Assembly (NCBI RefSeq): GCF_000376245.1
Contig: NZ_AQXM01000048.1
Span: 1-49,492 of the forward strand
DNA from: Acaricomes phytoseiuli DSM 14247
GTDB taxonomy: Bacteria; Actinomycetota; Actinomycetes; Actinomycetales; Micrococcaceae
Direction: 5' to 3'
Length of the DNA stretch: 49,492 nt
Below are positions 8,638 to 16,000 of this stretch, piece by piece. Positions within the stretch are counted from its first letter, which is position 1. Every line of letters begins with the position of its first letter. Position numbers and translations under genes: made by a program. The notes beneath the pieces were generated by a model that did no database searches, was not told where the DNA came from, and saw only the letters and a list, made by a program, of their open reading frames with translations.

Positions 8638-9570
8638 ATGGACTCACTAGCCGCAGCCCCGGGAACCGGGCCCGCGACCTCCCCCCTGCCGACGATCCGG
8701 CCGGTCCGGGCGAAAGCCAGCTATGACAAGCTGCCCACCGACCGGGCAGTGATCTTCGGCGTCCTCAACGTCACCCCGGACTCTTTCAGCGACGGGGGGG
8801 CCTACGATTCCCTGGACAGCGCCATCGCCCACGGCCTGCGGATGTTCTACGCCGGGGCGGACGTCATCGACATCGGTGGCGAATCCACTCGCCCGGGTGC
8901 CGAGGAAGTCGACCCGGAGACCGAACAGCAGCGCATCATGCCGGTTGTCGAGGCCATGGTCAAAGCCGGTGCGCTGGTCAGCGTGGATACCCGGCACGCG
9001 AGCACCGCGGCGGCGGCTCTGGACGCCGGGGCGGGAATCATCAACGATATCTCCGGCACCAGCGCCAGCCCGGAGATGATCGCGCTGATCGCCGAGCGGA
9101 AGGTGCCGTATGTGCTGATGCACCGCCGCGGAGATGCGAAGACCATGGACTCGCTGACGCAGTACGACGATGTGGTTCAGGAAGTCATCGCCGAGCTCAG
9201 CACAGCCCGGCAAGCCTTCTACGACGCCGGGGTGAGCCCCGAGCAGATCATCGTGGACCCGGGCCTCGGCTTCTCCAAGACCACCGAGCAAAACTGGCAG
9301 CTGCTGGCCGCACTCAGTAGCTTTTCCGTCCTGGGCAACCGGGTGCTCGTGGGCACGTCCCGCAAACGGTTCCTGGGCACACTGCTCGCCACCGCGGGCA
9401 AGGCTGCTTCTCCTCAGGAGCGCGACCACGCGACCGTGGCGACGACCGCGCTCGCGGCGGCTCAAGGCGCCTGGGGCGTCCGGGTGCATGACGTGACGGG
9501 CAACCTCGATGCCGCCAAGGTCGCAGCCCGGCTCGCAGCTGCGGCTCATGCGGATGCGCCGGCAGATTGA
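8638..9570 (+). CDS. folP: Dihydropteroate synthase
   Basis: This sulfonamide-target enzyme condenses 6-hydroxymethyl-dihydropterin pyrophosphate with p-aminobenzoate. Signatures are GVLNVTPDSFSDGG near residues 41-54 and DIGGESTRPGAEEV around 78-91. The later DPGLGFSKT and GTSRKRFLG segments form the pterin and phosphate pocket. The 310-aa length includes about 25 extra N-terminal residues compared with compact homologues. The start is ATG at 8638 with AAGGAA upstream. The stop overlaps the start of folB. Confidence 0.97.
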   Translation: MDSLAAAPGTGPATSPLPTIRPVRAKASYDKLPTDRAVIFGVLNVTPDSFSDGGAYDSLDSAIAHGLRMFYAGADVIDIGGESTRPGAEEVDPETEQQRIMPVVEAMVKAGALVSVDTRHASTAAAALDAGAGIINDISGTSASPEMIALIAERKVPYVLMHRRGDAKTMDSLTQYDDVVQEVIAELSTARQAFYDAGVSPEQIIVDPGLGFSKTTEQNWQLLAALSSFSVLGNRVLVGTSRKRFLGTLLATAGKAASPQERDHATVATTALAAAQGAWGVRVHDVTGNLDAAKVAARLAAAAHADAPAD

Positions 9571-9953
9571 GTGTTGACCCCTTGAGGTCTCGTCCGGACC
9601 AGATCGCCCTGACCGGTATAAGAGCTATCGGCAGGCACGGGGTGTTCGAGCAGGAGCGCCGTGATGGCCAGCCTTTCATCGTCGATGCCACGCTCTTCAC
9701 CGATATCCGCGCTGCTGCGGCCGCCGATGATCTGAGTTCAACCGTCGATTACGGTGCTGTCGCTGAGCTGATCGCCGCGATGATCACGGGCGAGGCCTAC
9801 GATCTGATCGAAACCCTGACCGAGCGCATCGCCGCAGCCATCCTCGAGGGCTTCCCGGTATCCGCGGTGGAAGTGACCGTGCACAAGCCGGAAGCCCCTC
9901 TCCAGGTGCCGTTCGATGATGTGGCGATCACTGTGTACCGGGAGCGGGCATGA
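9567..9953 (+). CDS. folB: Dihydroneopterin aldolase
   Basis: FolB splits dihydroneopterin to 6-hydroxymethyl-dihydropterin and glycolaldehyde. The 128-aa single-domain protein carries the family segments GIRAIGRHGVFEQERRDGQPF and STVDYGAVAELI. It also has the C-terminal VEVTVHKPEAPL, whose lysine is catalytic in homologues. The most upstream start is TTG at 9567, overlapping the folP stop; an internal TTG at 9582 is the alternative. The stop overlaps the folK ATG (ATGA). Confidence 0.93.
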   Translation: MSVDPLRSRPDQIALTGIRAIGRHGVFEQERRDGQPFIVDATLFTDIRAAAAADDLSSTVDYGAVAELIAAMITGEAYDLIETLTERIAAAILEGFPVSAVEVTVHKPEAPLQVPFDDVAITVYRERA

Positions 9954-10462
9954 GCGGGTTCGGCGCAGCGGCCGCCCCGGTGCGCGCCATCCTGGCCCTT
10001 GGTGCGAACCTGGGCGAGCGGGCCGACACCCTGGCCCAGGCAGTGGCGGATCTGGCAGCGCATCCGCGGGTGCGGTTATGCGATGCCTCCCCGGTGGTGC
10101 AGACCGAAGCGGTCGGTGGACCGGCGGGTCAGCCCCCGTATCTCAATATGGTCATCGAGGTGGAGACGGATCTGCCGCCGCTGGAGCTGCTGCGGCACAC
10201 CCAGGCGGTGGAGAACCGCCACCATCGGGAACGCGCCGTGCGCTGGGGGCCGCGCACCCTGGACGTGGACATCATCATCTACGGTGCCGAAGTCTGGGAT
10301 GACCCGGAGCTGACCCTGCCGCACCCGCGAGCGGCGCAGCGGGCTTTCGTGCTGGCCCCCTGGGCGCAGATGGACCCCGATGCCCGGCTGGGCGAGCGGC
10401 TGGTGCGCGAGCTCGCAGCGGAAGCCTCCGATGCCGCCGGCGTGGAGAGCTTCACCGGCTGA
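9950..10462 (+). CDS. folK: 6-hydroxymethyl-7,8-dihydropterin pyrophosphokinase
   Basis: FolK transfers pyrophosphate from ATP to hydroxymethyl-dihydropterin, making the FolP substrate. The HPPK signature RWGPRTLDVDII (about 99-110) and the N-terminal ALGANLGER are clear. The 170-aa length is usual. It overlaps folB by 4 bp and completes the four-gene folate set. The next gene (DUF3180) is the usual neighbour in actinobacteria. Confidence 0.96.
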   Translation: MSGFGAAAAPVRAILALGANLGERADTLAQAVADLAAHPRVRLCDASPVVQTEAVGGPAGQPPYLNMVIEVETDLPPLELLRHTQAVENRHHRERAVRWGPRTLDVDIIIYGAEVWDDPELTLPHPRAAQRAFVLAPWAQMDPDARLGERLVRELAAEASDAAGVESFTG

Positions 10463-10542
10463 GGATCTCGGCACAACCAGTCAGCTTTCTCCGCTCCGAT
10501 GGGTATTCTGGAAGAGACAGCCGACCGCTCGCACTGAAGGAC

Positions 10543-11052
10543 ATGATGGCCCGGAGACTGCACACGGTACGCCCCGGCGGCCTGGTAGTGGTTGTCTGCG
10601 TTTTCGCTGCCCTGGGCTGGCTCGGCACGCTTTTCGCGGCCCGGCTGAGCTGGCCGACGCCGAGCCTGCCGTACACCACGGTGGTGACCTTGGCGGTAGT
10701 GGCGGCTCTGCTCGTCGTGCTCGGCTTAAGGGTCCGGGCCTGGCGCGACGGCCAGCGGAAACGGCCGTTGAACCCCCTGTTCGCCACGCGGATCCTGCTC
10801 CTGGCGCAGTCCAGCAGTTACGCCGGTGCCGTGCTCTTCGGCTGGCACACCGGGGTGCTCGTGGACGCTCTGAACGCGCTAGGCTTCGGCGCTCCCGCCG
10901 CCGTGGTGGTCCGGCCGCTGGTGCTGATGGGCGGTGCGGCGCTGATGATCGCGGCCGGTCTGGTGGTGGAGCGGTTCTGCCGGATCCCACCGGAAGACCC
11001 GGATGCGGTAAGCGGAACCCCGGGTGCTGGCGGTGGCGAAGGTTTGGCTTGA
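10543..11052 (+). CDS. DUF3180 membrane protein
   Basis: This is a 169-aa integral membrane protein of unknown function, conserved immediately after folK in actinobacteria (Rv3605c-like). About four hydrophobic helices are visible (roughly 13-34, 43-63, 86-104 and 121-142), with a basic cytoplasmic loop RVRAWRDGQRKR after the second. Two consecutive ATG codons occur at 10543 and 10546, with AAGGAC just upstream. A TATTCT at 10504-10509 could be a local -10. No catalytic motif is evident. Confidence 0.85.
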   Translation: MMARRLHTVRPGGLVVVVCVFAALGWLGTLFAARLSWPTPSLPYTTVVTLAVVAALLVVLGLRVRAWRDGQRKRPLNPLFATRILLLAQSSSYAGAVLFGWHTGVLVDALNALGFGAPAAVVVRPLVLMGGAALMIAAGLVVERFCRIPPEDPDAVSGTPGAGGGEGLA

Positions 11053-11176
11053 GCCGTGCCGGGCCCGGCTCTGCCAGTGTCATAGAGGTGCCATAGACTG
11101 GCGTGAACGAAGCTGCTGCTAGCCGAACTGCTCAGGGAAACCGAGCGGGAATACACGAGAACACCGAGGAAGCGCG

Positions 11177-11686
11177 ATGGCCGAGCCGATTGATCCGGAC
11201 GGGATCCAGTGGATCCGGGTATCGGACAAGCTGATAACACTCACCCTCTTGCATTCGGCGCTGAGCGCCCTGATGGTGCTGGCGATCTTCGCGCTCCCGT
11301 TAGTGCTCATGGCCAACGGGGCGTTTTCGGCTCTCCCCGCGTGGCTGGCCTGGTCGGCTTTCGGGATCGTCTTGCTGGCTGTGGTGTGGCGGCTGCTCTT
11401 GATTCCCCGGCAGGTGCGGGCTATCGGCTTCGCGGAGCGCGCCGAGGATCTGCTGATCCGCAAAGGCATCTTCTTCCGACGCCTGCTCGTGGTGCCCTAT
11501 GGCCGGATGCAGTACGTGGATGTCGCCGCCGGTCCGCTGGAGCGGTGGCTGGGCCTGGCGACGCTCAAACTGCACACCGCCGCCCCCGGCACGAACGCGC
11601 TCATCCCGGGCTTGCCCGCGGCGGAAGCTGCGCGGCTGCGCGAACAGCTCTCCGCGCTGGGCGAATCTCAGCTGGCGGGACTGTGA
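11177..11686 (+). CDS. Bacterial PH-domain (bPH_2, YdbS-like) membrane protein
   Basis: Two N-terminal hydrophobic helices (about 22-46 and 52-73) are followed by a bacterial pleckstrin-homology domain. Its core is the pattern GIFFRRLLVVPYGRMQYVDVAAGPLERWLGLATL-type, split here as GIFFRRLLVVPYGRMQ (97-112) and LERWLGLATLKL. The role of these proteins is poorly known; in Bacillus YdbS/YdbT pairs are linked to membrane stress. The stop overlaps the GTG start of the next gene, a larger PH-domain protein, so the two probably work as a pair. A candidate -10 TAGACT lies at 11094-11099. Confidence 0.88.
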   Translation: MAEPIDPDGIQWIRVSDKLITLTLLHSALSALMVLAIFALPLVLMANGAFSALPAWLAWSAFGIVLLAVVWRLLLIPRQVRAIGFAERAEDLLIRKGIFFRRLLVVPYGRMQYVDVAAGPLERWLGLATLKLHTAAPGTNALIPGLPAAEAARLREQLSALGESQLAGL

Positions 11687-13236
11687 GCCTGCCGCCATCG
11701 AATCAGCCGGCCGGTGCTGAGCTGAACCGTGCCCCAGGAGTTCCTGGCGGCGAGGTTCCCACAGTTCCGGTCCTTCCCGCAGATCCGGTAGAGCAATGGC
11801 ATCGGGTGCACCCCGCGTCTCCGGCGATCCGGGGCTGGCTGGCACTGGTCGCGATCGTGGTGATCTTCAGCCGTAATTTTATCGAGCGCTTCTTCTCCGA
11901 TGGTGCTGTCGGTTCAGGGGGGTCCAGGGGCTCTGGCGGGTGGCCGACCTGGCTCGCCGTCGTGCTGATCCTGGTGCTCATCGCCGCGATCGGCATCGGG
12001 TTCATGCTTTCCTGGTACTTCACGCGCTTCCAGGTGACCCGGGATCATGTCCGGGTCAATACTGGAGTGATCTTCCGTCAGCAGCGGCAGGCCCGGATCG
12101 ATCGGGTGCAGGCCATCGATATCATCCAGCCTCTGCTCGCCCGCATCCTCGGCCTGGCCGAGCTTAAGTTCGATGTCGCGGACGCGGGCAAGTCGACGAT
12201 GCGCCTGGCTTTCCTGAAGCATGATGAAGCTCAGCAGCTCAGGGCCTCGATTCTGGCCAGGGCAGCCGGTTTACAGATGCCGGAGGGATCTTCCTACACA
12301 CCAGGTGCTGCCTCGCAGGTCCCGGAAGCACCGGAACGCGAGGTCCTTCGCCTGTCCCCGGGCCGGATCATCGCCTCGGTCGTGGTCTCCTGGGTCACAT
12401 TGGTCTTCTTGGTGCTTGCCGGGGTGCTGATCTGGTTGGCTTCGCTCCAGCTCTGGGGCGCCCTGATCGGTCTCATTCCCCTAGCTTTCGGTCTGGTGGG
12501 GTCCTTCTGGCAACGGTTCGCGAAAGAGTTCAATTTCCGGATCGCCGTTTCCGCAGCCGGTGTGCGGTTGCATTACGGTTTAGTGGAAACCCGTTCCCAG
12601 ACCATTCCGCCGGGGCGCGTGCAGGCAGTGGGCATTGATCAGGATCCGTTGTGGCGGCTCTTCGGCTGGTACCGGGTCCGGGTGAATGTGGCCGGTTACG
12701 GAGCAGAGCAGACCGAGGAGCGCAGCACCGTGCTGCCCGTGGGGACGCGCCAGGAGGTTTTCGCGGTGCTCTCCTTGGTTTTCCCGGATCCGGGCACCGA
12801 GAATCCCGAACGAGTCTTCACCGCGGGCCTCGACGGCAGCGGATCCGCCGAGGGCTTCCGGCATTCGCCCGCCGCTGCGCGGTGGATCGACCCGCTGAGC
12901 TGGCGCAGGAACGCCTACCGGGCTACGGAGACCGCGCTGCTGTGCCGGCACGGTGTGCTGTTCCGTCAGTTGCAGGTTGTGCCGCATGCTCGCACTCAGT
13001 CCCTGCAGCTCAATCAGGGTCCATTGCAGCGCCTGCTGGGCTTGGTCAGCATTGTTCTGCATTCCACGCCGGGGCCGGTGCGGCCCCGGGTCAAGCACCT
13101 CGCGGTGCAGGCCGGCCGGCAGCTCTTCGCCGAGCAGGCGGAGCGGGCGGCGAAAGCGCGGCGGCTGTCCGCGCCGGGGCGCCAGTCGGCAGAGCAGCTA
13201 GATCCTGACAGGAGCGCGCATGAACCCGGCCGGTGA
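11683..13236 (+). CDS. Multi-PH-domain (YdbT-like) membrane protein
   Basis: I place the start at GTG 11683, overlapping the stop of the preceding PH gene, which gives 517 aa. The open frame extends further upstream, but that part is the shadow of the other gene. Hydrophobic pairs occur at about 46-60 plus 85-112 and at 228-262. bPH_2-like repeats follow each, recognisable by GVIFRQQRQARIDRVQAIDI, GLVETRSQTIPPGRVQAVGI and GVLFRQLQVVPHARTQSLQL. Three such repeats in one chain match the YdbT architecture. Substrate and partner are unknown. The 3' end overlaps the next gene by 17 bp. Confidence 0.87.
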   Translation: MSLPPSNQPAGAELNRAPGVPGGEVPTVPVLPADPVEQWHRVHPASPAIRGWLALVAIVVIFSRNFIERFFSDGAVGSGGSRGSGGWPTWLAVVLILVLIAAIGIGFMLSWYFTRFQVTRDHVRVNTGVIFRQQRQARIDRVQAIDIIQPLLARILGLAELKFDVADAGKSTMRLAFLKHDEAQQLRASILARAAGLQMPEGSSYTPGAASQVPEAPEREVLRLSPGRIIASVVVSWVTLVFLVLAGVLIWLASLQLWGALIGLIPLAFGLVGSFWQRFAKEFNFRIAVSAAGVRLHYGLVETRSQTIPPGRVQAVGIDQDPLWRLFGWYRVRVNVAGYGAEQTEERSTVLPVGTRQEVFAVLSLVFPDPGTENPERVFTAGLDGSGSAEGFRHSPAAARWIDPLSWRRNAYRATETALLCRHGVLFRQLQVVPHARTQSLQLNQGPLQRLLGLVSIVLHSTPGPVRPRVKHLAVQAGRQLFAEQAERAAKARRLSAPGRQSAEQLDPDRSAHEPGR

Positions 13237-14251
13237 AACTCTAGGAGCTACGCCGGCTAAGCCCGGGCGCCTGGGCATCGGAGTGATCGGGGCAGGCAAG
13301 GTCGGCGCGGTCCTCGGGGCTGCGCTGCGGGCCACGGGGCACGCGGTGATCGGGGCCTCCGCGGTGTCTGAAGATTCCCGGGAGCGCGCCGAGGCGCTAC
13401 TGCCGGGGGTCCCCGTGCTGGGGATACCGGAGATCGTCGAACGCGCTGAGCTGGTGCTGCTCGCGGTTCCGGACGACGCCCTGCCGGAATTGGTGCAGGG
13501 CTTGGCGGAACTGGGTGCCTGGCAGCCCGGTCAACTGGTGGCGCACACTTCGGGCCGGTACGGCGTCGGCGTGCTGGCACCCGTGCGCGCAGCCGGCGCG
13601 GTGCCCCTGGCGATGCATCCGGCGATGACCTTCACCGGGCTGAGTTTGGATCTGTCCCGACTCGTGGACTGCAGCTTCGGGGTGACCGCGGATCCCGCCA
13701 TGCTGCCCATCGCGCAGGCCCTGGTGGTGGAGATGGGGGCCGAGCCAGTGGTGATCGCAGAGGCTGATCGCCCGCTGTACCACGTCGCCTTGGCCCACGG
13801 GGCGAATCATCTGGTGACGCTGACCGCGCAGTCGGCGCAGCTGCTCAGCAGCATCGGCGTTGAAGCCCCGGAGCGCTTGCTGAGCCCGTTATTACGGGCT
13901 TCCCTGGAGAACGCGCTGGCTTCTGGCGAGCACGCGCTGACCGGACCCGTCGCCCGCGCTGATACCGGGACACTGCGATCGCATATCGAGGCGCTGGCAG
14001 AAGCCGTAACGGAGGTTCCGGAGGCGGCCGCGGCCTATCAGGCCATGGCGGAGGCGACTGCTGCGCGTGCGGCAACACGCGGCCGGCTGAGCGCCCAGCA
14101 GCACGATGCAGTGCAAGAGGCGCTCGGCGTTGGCCGGGGTGCTTCGGTGTATCCGGCCAATGCCGAGCACGATACTGAAGAACCACACGATACTGAAGAA
14201 CCACACGATACTGAAGAACCACACGATACTGAAAAATCAGAGGAACAGTGA
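13220..14251 (+). CDS. Rossmann-fold DUF2520 oxidoreductase-like protein
   Basis: This is the actinobacterial family found directly upstream of panC (Rv3603c-like). The N-terminal Rossmann domain carries the dinucleotide-binding GVIGAGKVG (about residues 21-29). The DUF2520 domain follows, with HPAMTFTG and [16 protein letters not shown] conserved. The pairing with panC suggests a redox step near pantothenate synthesis, but the reaction is not established. The last 25 residues are a tandem acidic repeat (DTEEPH, three copies plus a partial one) encoded by an 18-bp DNA repeat. That tail is not part of the family domain and is probably variable. Confidence 0.85.
   Translation: MNPAGETLGATPAKPGRLGIGVIGAGKVGAVLGAALRATGHAVIGASAVSEDSRERAEALLPGVPVLGIPEIVERAELVLLAVPDDALPELVQGLAELGAWQPGQLVAHTSGRYGVGVLAPVRAAGAVPLAMHPAMTFTGLSLDLSRLVDCSFGVTADPAMLPIAQALVVEMGAEPVVIAEADRPLYHVALAHGANHLVTLTAQSAQLLSSIGVEAPERLLSPLLRASLENALASGEHALTGPVARADTGTLRSHIEALAEAVTEVPEAAAAYQAMAEATAARAATRGRLSAQQHDAVQEALGVGRGASVYPANAEHDTEEPHDTEEPHDTEEPHDTEKSEEQ
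14171..14238 (+). repeat. 18-bp tandem repeat at the 3' end of the DUF2520 gene
   Basis: Three exact 18-bp copies (14171-14188, 14189-14206, 14207-14224) and a partial fourth encode DTEEPH repeats. The repeat is AT-rich for this genome. It ends 21 bp before the panC start, and copy-number change would keep the reading frame. Confidence 0.95.
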
Positions 14252-14258
14252 CTGCGCG

Positions 14259-15170
14259 GTGACTATCGAGATCGTGCGGACCGTCGCTGAGCTGCGCGAG
14301 CTCTCGGCGGGGCTGCTGCACCGAGCGGCGGAGCGCTCCCCAGATCCTTTGAGTCTGGGGCTGGTGCCGACGATGGGGGCTTTGCATGAGGGCCACGCCA
14401 GCCTGGCGGCTGCCGCGGCGGCGGAGTCCGCGGTGAGCATCGCCTCGGTTTTCGTCAATCCGTTGCAGTTCGGCGATGTTGCCGACCTGGGCCGCTACCC
14501 GCGCACCCTGGATGCCGACGCCGAGCTGCTGGAAGCGGCCGGGGTGGATATCGTCTTCGCGCCGGCGGTGGCAGAGATGTACCCCGGCGGCGATCCGCTG
14601 ATCCGGATCGAGGCCGGAGAGCTGGGGGGAGTGCTCGAAGGCGCATCCCGGCCCGGGCATTTCAGCGGCGCGCTCACCGTGGTCGCCAAACTGCTGCATT
14701 ACGCCATGCCGTCAGCGCGCTATGCCAACGGGCGCGGTGTCGAGTACCGCGCATACTTCGGGCAGAAAGACGCCCAGCAGCTTCTGCTGGTGCAGCGCAT
14801 GGTGCAGGACTTGAACTTTCCGGTGCAGATCATCGGGGTGCCCACGGTAAGGGCTCAGGATGGTCTGGCATTGTCCAGCCGGAACAGGTTCCTCTCCGAG
14901 GAGGAGCGGCGGGCCGCTCTGGTGCTGCCACGGGCTCTGGGACTGTTGGCCGAGCGTTCCCGTGCTGGTGATGCCTTGGATCTGGATTCTGCGGCGGCCC
15001 TGGTGCGCAGCGAACCGCTCGTGACGCTGGACTATCTGGAAGTGGTTGATCCTCGAACGCTAGTCCCGCTAGTCCCGGAGGCTCGGCAGGGGGCTCGTCC
15101 TGGCAGCCTGGCGCTCATCGCGGCTCAGGTAGGGCGGGTTCGGCTCATCGACAATATGTTCCTGGAGTAG
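14259..15170 (+). CDS. panC: Pantothenate synthetase
   Basis: PanC joins pantoate and beta-alanine with ATP to make pantothenate, the coenzyme A precursor. The nucleotidyl-transferase motif [10 protein letters not shown] (about 29-38) and the [10 protein letters not shown] segment are diagnostic. I choose GTG 14259 (MTIEIVRTV...), giving 303 aa, the usual length. Upstream codons in the same frame fall in the neighbouring tandem repeat. AGAGGAA at 14239-14245 is a slightly distant ribosome site. No panD follows. An accessory WXG100 cassette starts 157 bp downstream. Confidence 0.95.
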   Translation: MTIEIVRTVAELRELSAGLLHRAAERSPDPLSLGLVPTMGALHEGHASLAAAAAAESAVSIASVFVNPLQFGDVADLGRYPRTLDADAELLEAAGVDIVFAPAVAEMYPGGDPLIRIEAGELGGVLEGASRPGHFSGALTVVAKLLHYAMPSARYANGRGVEYRAYFGQKDAQQLLLVQRMVQDLNFPVQIIGVPTVRAQDGLALSSRNRFLSEEERRAALVLPRALGLLAERSRAGDALDLDSAAALVRSEPLVTLDYLEVVDPRTLVPLVPEARQGARPGSLALIAAQVGRVRLIDNMFLE

Positions 15171-15241
15171 ATTCCGGACCTTGAGTACGGGGCCGCTTTC
15201 TTGGTTCCTGAAAAGATTGTCAGAAATATTCTATCGAAAGC

Positions 15242-15271
15242 TTGAAATTATAAAAGTAGACGGTGTAGCCT
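15242..15271 (+). promoter_or_regulatory. Predicted promoter of the WXG100 cassette
   Basis: TTGAAA (15242-15247) and TAGCCT (15266-15271) are separated by 18 bp in a markedly AT-rich 157-bp gap after panC. GAGGAG at 15316-15321 precedes the ATG at 15328. This fits a separate transcription unit for the cassette. Confidence 0.5.
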
Positions 15272-15327
15272 CGAATCACAATAATCCACCTAGTGGTTAA
15301 AAAGTCACAGAAGATGAGGAGAACATC

Positions 15328-15624
15328 ATGGCCAATCTGAATGTCACCTATGACGAGCTAGAAGCAGCCGGCGCACAGCTCAATAATGGCCGCGCTGACC
15401 TGGAAGCCAAGCTGAATGAGCTCCAGCGCCAGATCCAGGCGCTCGTATCCAGCGGCTACGTCACGGATAGCTCATCCAAGGCTTTCGAAGCCGAGTACCA
15501 GCAGTTCACCCAGGGCGCCCAGCAGGCCGTGAGCGGCCTGGAAGGCCTCGCGGCCTACCTGCGTCAGGCGGCTGATGTGCTGCGATCGACTGACCAGCAG
15601 CTCGCCAGTCAGCTAGGTCGCTGA
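15328..15624 (+). CDS. WXG100-family (ESAT-6-like) protein
   Basis: A 98-aa all-helical protein with the size and hairpin pattern of WXG100 substrates of type VII (ESX) secretion. A first helix (about 8-40) and a second helix (about 50-95) flank a turn SSGYVTDSSSKAF. There the Trp-x-Gly of the family is replaced by SGYV, as seen in some Micrococcales members. No signal peptide is present. A strong ribosome site (GAGGAG) and a following hairpin suggest high expression relative to the downstream genes. It probably pairs with another WXG-like protein, perhaps the next gene product or the N-terminus of the hydrolase. No secretion machinery gene is in the window. Confidence 0.85.
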   Translation: MANLNVTYDELEAAGAQLNNGRADLEAKLNELQRQIQALVSSGYVTDSSSKAFEAEYQQFTQGAQQAVSGLEGLAAYLRQAADVLRSTDQQLASQLGR

Positions 15625-15631
15625 TTCTCTC

Positions 15632-15677
15632 CAGGGGTGGGAACCCTGATGTTCGTGCATCAGCGCTCCCGCCCCTG
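15632..15677 (+). terminator. Hairpin after the WXG100 gene
   Basis: An 11-bp outer stem (15632-15642 with 15667-15677, one G-U pair) encloses an inner 6-bp CTGATG/CATCAG hairpin. It lies just after the WXG100 stop and 65 bp before the next gene. There is no T-run, so partial termination or mRNA stabilisation is likelier than full termination. Confidence 0.55.
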
Positions 15678-15742
15678 TGCAGTGAATTTCTTAGCAGTCA
15701 GCAGTACAAGATGTGATCAAAGTCCGGTGAGGGGAGGCTCGG

Positions 15743-16000
15743 GTGGCTCAGCTCGACATCGAAGGTGCTTCCTTCGCTGAAGCCGCCCAGCGGCTGGGTG
15801 ATCTCGGTACTACGAGTATGTACTGCCCGGCACTGCCGGAGGCAGTCCTGGGCAATGAAGCCCAGGTTCTTTCGGCCTGGCAGGGAGCGTTGGAGTCTTT
15901 GACCCGGATATTCGCCACGGACGGAGCTGCCGTCCGGGAGGCGGGGGAGGTTTTCACTGAGGTGGATCAAGCCCTTGCTCAGAGTGCAAGGAGTTCCTGA
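15743..16000 (+). CDS. Small WxG-containing helical protein, possible WXG-like partner
   Basis: An 85-aa protein with no signal peptide and predicted helices on either side of the turn containing AWQGAL (about 45-50), which supplies a WxG-type motif. The N-terminal half (SFAEAAQRLGDLG) and C-terminal half (VREAGEVFTEVDQALAQS) resemble a WXG100 hairpin. It starts at GTG 15743 behind GAGGGGAGG. The stop abuts the ATG of the hydrolase gene (16001), so translation is probably coupled. By position it may be a dedicated partner of the hydrolase; the family is not certain. Confidence 0.7.
   Translation: MAQLDIEGASFAEAAQRLGDLGTTSMYCPALPEAVLGNEAQVLSAWQGALESLTRIFATDGAAVREAGEVFTEVDQALAQSARSS

Noticed and set aside
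11209-11682. N-terminal extension of the large PH-domain gene
   Set aside because: This part lies wholly over the preceding PH gene in another frame, is low complexity, and GTG 11683 gives a normal start.
14171-14238. CRISPR-like array
   Set aside because: The 18-bp units are contiguous with no spacers and encode a protein tail.
14106-14258. Longer N-terminus for PanC (starting with ILKNHT repeats)
   Set aside because: These codons are the 18-bp repeat of the upstream gene read in another frame; PanC proteins start near 14259.
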